Assembly: GCA_011055475.1 (NCBI GenBank)
Contig: DSDH01000037.1
Coordinates: 1 to 7,904 of the forward strand
Direction of reading: 5' to 3'
DNA: 7,904 nucleotides
DNA from: Phycisphaerales bacterium
GTDB taxonomy: Bacteria; Planctomycetota; Phycisphaerae; Sedimentisphaerales; Anaerohalosphaeraceae
Shown here: positions 6,701-7,904 of the stretch, one piece after another
Position numbering within the stretch: the first letter of the stretch is position 1
How the letters are laid out: each line of letters begins with the position of its first letter
Translations under genes and position numbers: made by a program
Notes under the pieces: generated by a model
The model's database searches: none
Told to the model about the DNA's origin: nothing
The model's input: the letters and a program-made list of their open reading frames with translations, nothing else

Positions 6701-6729
6701 TTGACGTGATGCCCGGCGTAACCTACAGT
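6701..6729 (+). promoter_or_regulatory. Sigma-70-type promoter of the second SGNH gene
   Basis: TTGACG (6701-6706, 5 of 6) and TACAGT (6724-6729, 4 of 6) have a 17-base spacer. Initiation near 6736 would produce a leader of about 148 bases before the ATG at 6885, beginning right at the first hairpin. Confidence 0.5.
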
Positions 6730-6737
6730 AAGTGCAT

Positions 6738-6861
6738 GGCTTGAAGCCGCGGAGGCAAGGAAATCCGCGAGTCCGGGAGCGCCGTTTGGGCGAAGGACTG
6801 TGCGGGGCAAGCGGACAAGGTGTCCGCAGGAGGGCCGGCGAGGTTTTCCTTCTCGCCGCCC
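6738..6861 (+). ncRNA. Candidate structured 5' leader RNA (no known family recognised)
   Basis: Downstream of the promoter come consecutive non-overlapping dyads: CGCGGA/TCCGCG (6748-6753 with 6764-6769); AGTCC/GGACT (6770-6774 with 6795-6799) enclosing CGCC/GGCG (6780-6783 with 6789-6792); GCGGACA/TGTCCGC (6811-6817 with 6821-6827, three-base loop); and CGGCGAG/CTCGCCG (6836-6842 with 6852-6858), extended by GGG/CCC around one bulged C. A small GGCT/AGCC precedes them (6738-6748), sharing one base with the first. The last hairpin ends six bases before GGAGG (6868-6872). No T-tract follows, so any control would more likely act on translation. I did not match this to a known riboswitch. In 65%-or-more GC DNA such dyads also arise by chance, which limits confidence. 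Confidence 0.35.
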
Positions 6862-6884
6862 TGCGATGGAGGATGGATTGGCGG

Positions 6885-7904
6885 ATGGCCCGTAGATCAC
6901 GAAAGAGTGCCCCCCGGAGGGGCCCGAAGCGGCCTGCGAAGCGCACTCGGCCGCGGGAGGATCGCTCTTCGGCCCTCGCGACCCCCCGGACCCGACTGTG
7001 GGCCTATCGTCTCATTGCCTCCACGGCACTGCCGTTGCTGGTGGTTCTTCTGTTGTTGGGGATCGCCGAGGGGGTATTGCGCCTGAGTGGTTACGGGTAC
7101 GACGCATCCGCCACCATTGAATATGACTATGGGGGCCAGCGGTGCATTGCGGACAACGTGTCCTTCTCGCACCGGTTTTTCCCGCCGCAGATGGCGCGGG
7201 AGTTTGAGACGTTTCGTTTCACGGCCGCGAAGCCTGCCCGCACGTGTCGAATCTTCGTACTGGGGGCCTCGGCGGCCCAGGGGGTTCCCGACGGGGCGTA
7301 CAGTTTTGCCCGCGTTCTGGACGTTCTGCTGCATGAGGCGTATCCGGAGGTCCGATTTGAGGTCATCAACGCGGGCATGACGGCGATCAATTCGCATGCC
7401 GTTCTGCCGATCGCGCGGGACCTGGCGCCGCGTGAGCCGGACGTTTTTGTGGTGTATCTGGGGAACAACGAGGTGGTCGGACCGTACGGCGCCGGCACGG
7501 GCCTGGTGCCGATCCGTCCGTGGCTGTGGGTGATTCGGGCGGGCCTGGCCCTGCGGACGCTGCGGGTGGGGCAGTGGGTGGCCGAACGCGCAGCGCCCGA
7601 TACGGAGGAATGGCTGCGCGGCTGGGGGGGCATGCAGATGCATCTGGACCATCAGGTGCGGGCCACGGACGAGGCGTTGCAGCGCGTCTATCGTTACTTC
7701 CGGCAGAACCTCCACGATATTTGCCGCGCGGGGCTCGACGGCGGCGCGGACGTGCTGCTATGCACGGTGGCGACGAACCTGAGGGACTGCGCGCCCTTCG
7801 CATCCCTGCATCGACCCGATTGGACCGACGGCGATCGGGAGCAATGGGAGACGCTTTATGAGAAGGCGATAGAGGCGGATGAGCAGGGGCACGTGGACGA
7901 GGCC
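6885..7904 (+). CDS. Membrane-anchored SGNH-like protein with probable TPR region, 3' end beyond the window
   Basis: The frame from the ATG at 6885 runs 340 codons to the right edge without a stop. A very basic cytoplasmic tail (about 1-42, rich in Arg and Lys) precedes one membrane segment (about 43-61), so the rest is outside. The SGNH-like domain has VLGASAAQG (127-131; Ser129 replaces the GDS serine by position), VINAGMTAINSH (160-171, block II) and VVYLGNNEVVGPYG (189-202, block III as GNNE in place of GxND). The visible end, WETLYEKAIEADEQGHVDEA, has the spacing of a TPR helix, and I recall a planctomycete family with just this SGNH-then-TPR order. The catalytic Asp/His block would lie beyond the edge. 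An in-frame ATG at 6873 is possible, but GGAGG would then touch it; for 6885 the gap is 12 bases. Substrate is unknown; enzymatic activity is likely but not certain given the altered blocks. Confidence 0.78.
   Translation, partial: MARRSRKSAPRRGPKRPAKRTRPREDRSSALATPRTRLWAYRLIASTALPLLVVLLLLGIAEGVLRLSGYGYDASATIEYDYGGQRCIADNVSFSHRFFPPQMAREFETFRFTAAKPARTCRIFVLGASAAQGVPDGAYSFARVLDVLLHEAYPEVRFEVINAGMTAINSHAVLPIARDLAPREPDVFVVYLGNNEVVGPYGAGTGLVPIRPWLWVIRAGLALRTLRVGQWVAERAAPDTEEWLRGWGGMQMHLDHQVRATDEALQRVYRYFRQNLHDICRAGLDGGADVLLCTVATNLRDCAPFASLHRPDWTDGDREQWETLYEKAIEADEQGHVDEA

Larger units (their letters stand above)
6468..6884. other. 417-base divergent spacer between RNase D and the second SGNH gene
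   Basis: This region holds promoters facing outward in both directions (6538-6566 minus, 6701-6729 plus) and a hairpin-rich plus-strand leader (6738-6861). Open frames on both strands give arginine-rich, low-complexity translations with no recognisable domain and are not called as genes. Nothing distinctive was seen between 6567 and 6700. Confidence 0.6.

Noticed and set aside
6481..6744. Small plus-strand gene in the divergent spacer
   Set aside because: TTG start, no ribosome-binding site, Arg-rich translation without a domain, and it crosses the promoter of the downstream gene.
6751..6780. Resemblance to the conserved 5' core of RNase P RNA (GGAAA..TCC..AGTCCGGG)
   Set aside because: The order and spacing are wrong, and the distant conserved half of RNase P RNA is absent within the available 150 bases.
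6897..7715. Minus-strand open frame (272 codons) opposite the second SGNH gene
   Set aside because: The plus strand encodes an anchor, SGNH blocks and a TPR-like end; the minus translation is Arg/Pro/His-rich without motifs.

Overview
The window is GC-rich chromosomal DNA that most resembles a planctomycete, probably of the Phycisphaerae/Sedimentisphaerales type. The clues are a C-terminal fragment with a single dockerin-like EF-hand (D-x-N-x-D-x-x-x-D-x-x-D followed by an alanine-rich helix and WL), a membrane-anchored SGNH protein entering a TPR-like helix with the GNNEVVGPYG signature, and a short PilX-like pilin N-terminus. No sequence search was run, so this placement rests on recognised motifs. 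No tRNA, rRNA, CRISPR array, insertion sequence or phage gene is visible. Layout from left to right: (1) the 5' end of a pilin-like gene on the minus strand, cut by the left edge; (2) a divergent intergenic region with a good plus-strand promoter, a probable minus-strand promoter and a minus-strand hairpin plus T-tract; (3) a membrane-anchored SGNH/GDSL protein on the plus strand; (4) a minus-strand two-gene operon, a family 4 glycosyltransferase followed with a 17-base overlap by an alkaline-phosphatase-superfamily phosphodiesterase; (5) a 429-base spacer carrying the operon promoter and hairpins in its leader; (6) the 3' remnant of a dockerin-type extracellular protein that begins in frame directly after the stop codon of (7) a ribonuclease D gene on the minus strand; (8) a 417-base divergent spacer with promoters for both flanking genes and a hairpin-rich leader; (9) a second membrane-anchored SGNH protein on the plus strand, open to the right edge. 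The glycosyltransferase/phosphodiesterase pair looks like a cell-envelope glycan or glycolipid unit; the glycosyltransferase carries the HHTMYEDY..Y signature I associate with diacylglycerol glucosyltransferases. The two SGNH proteins share an N-terminal membrane anchor with a catalytic-type domain outside, and may modify envelope glycans or esters. RNase D is housekeeping RNA processing. Four of the five promoters found have the form TTGAC(G/T)-N17-TA-rich box, unusually clear for such GC-rich DNA. The least expected structures are the in-frame RNase D/dockerin-fragment junction, the hairpin-rich leader before the last gene, and a histidine where I expect a metal-binding aspartate in the phosphodiesterase. 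None of these amounts to clear evidence for a new defence or mobile system.
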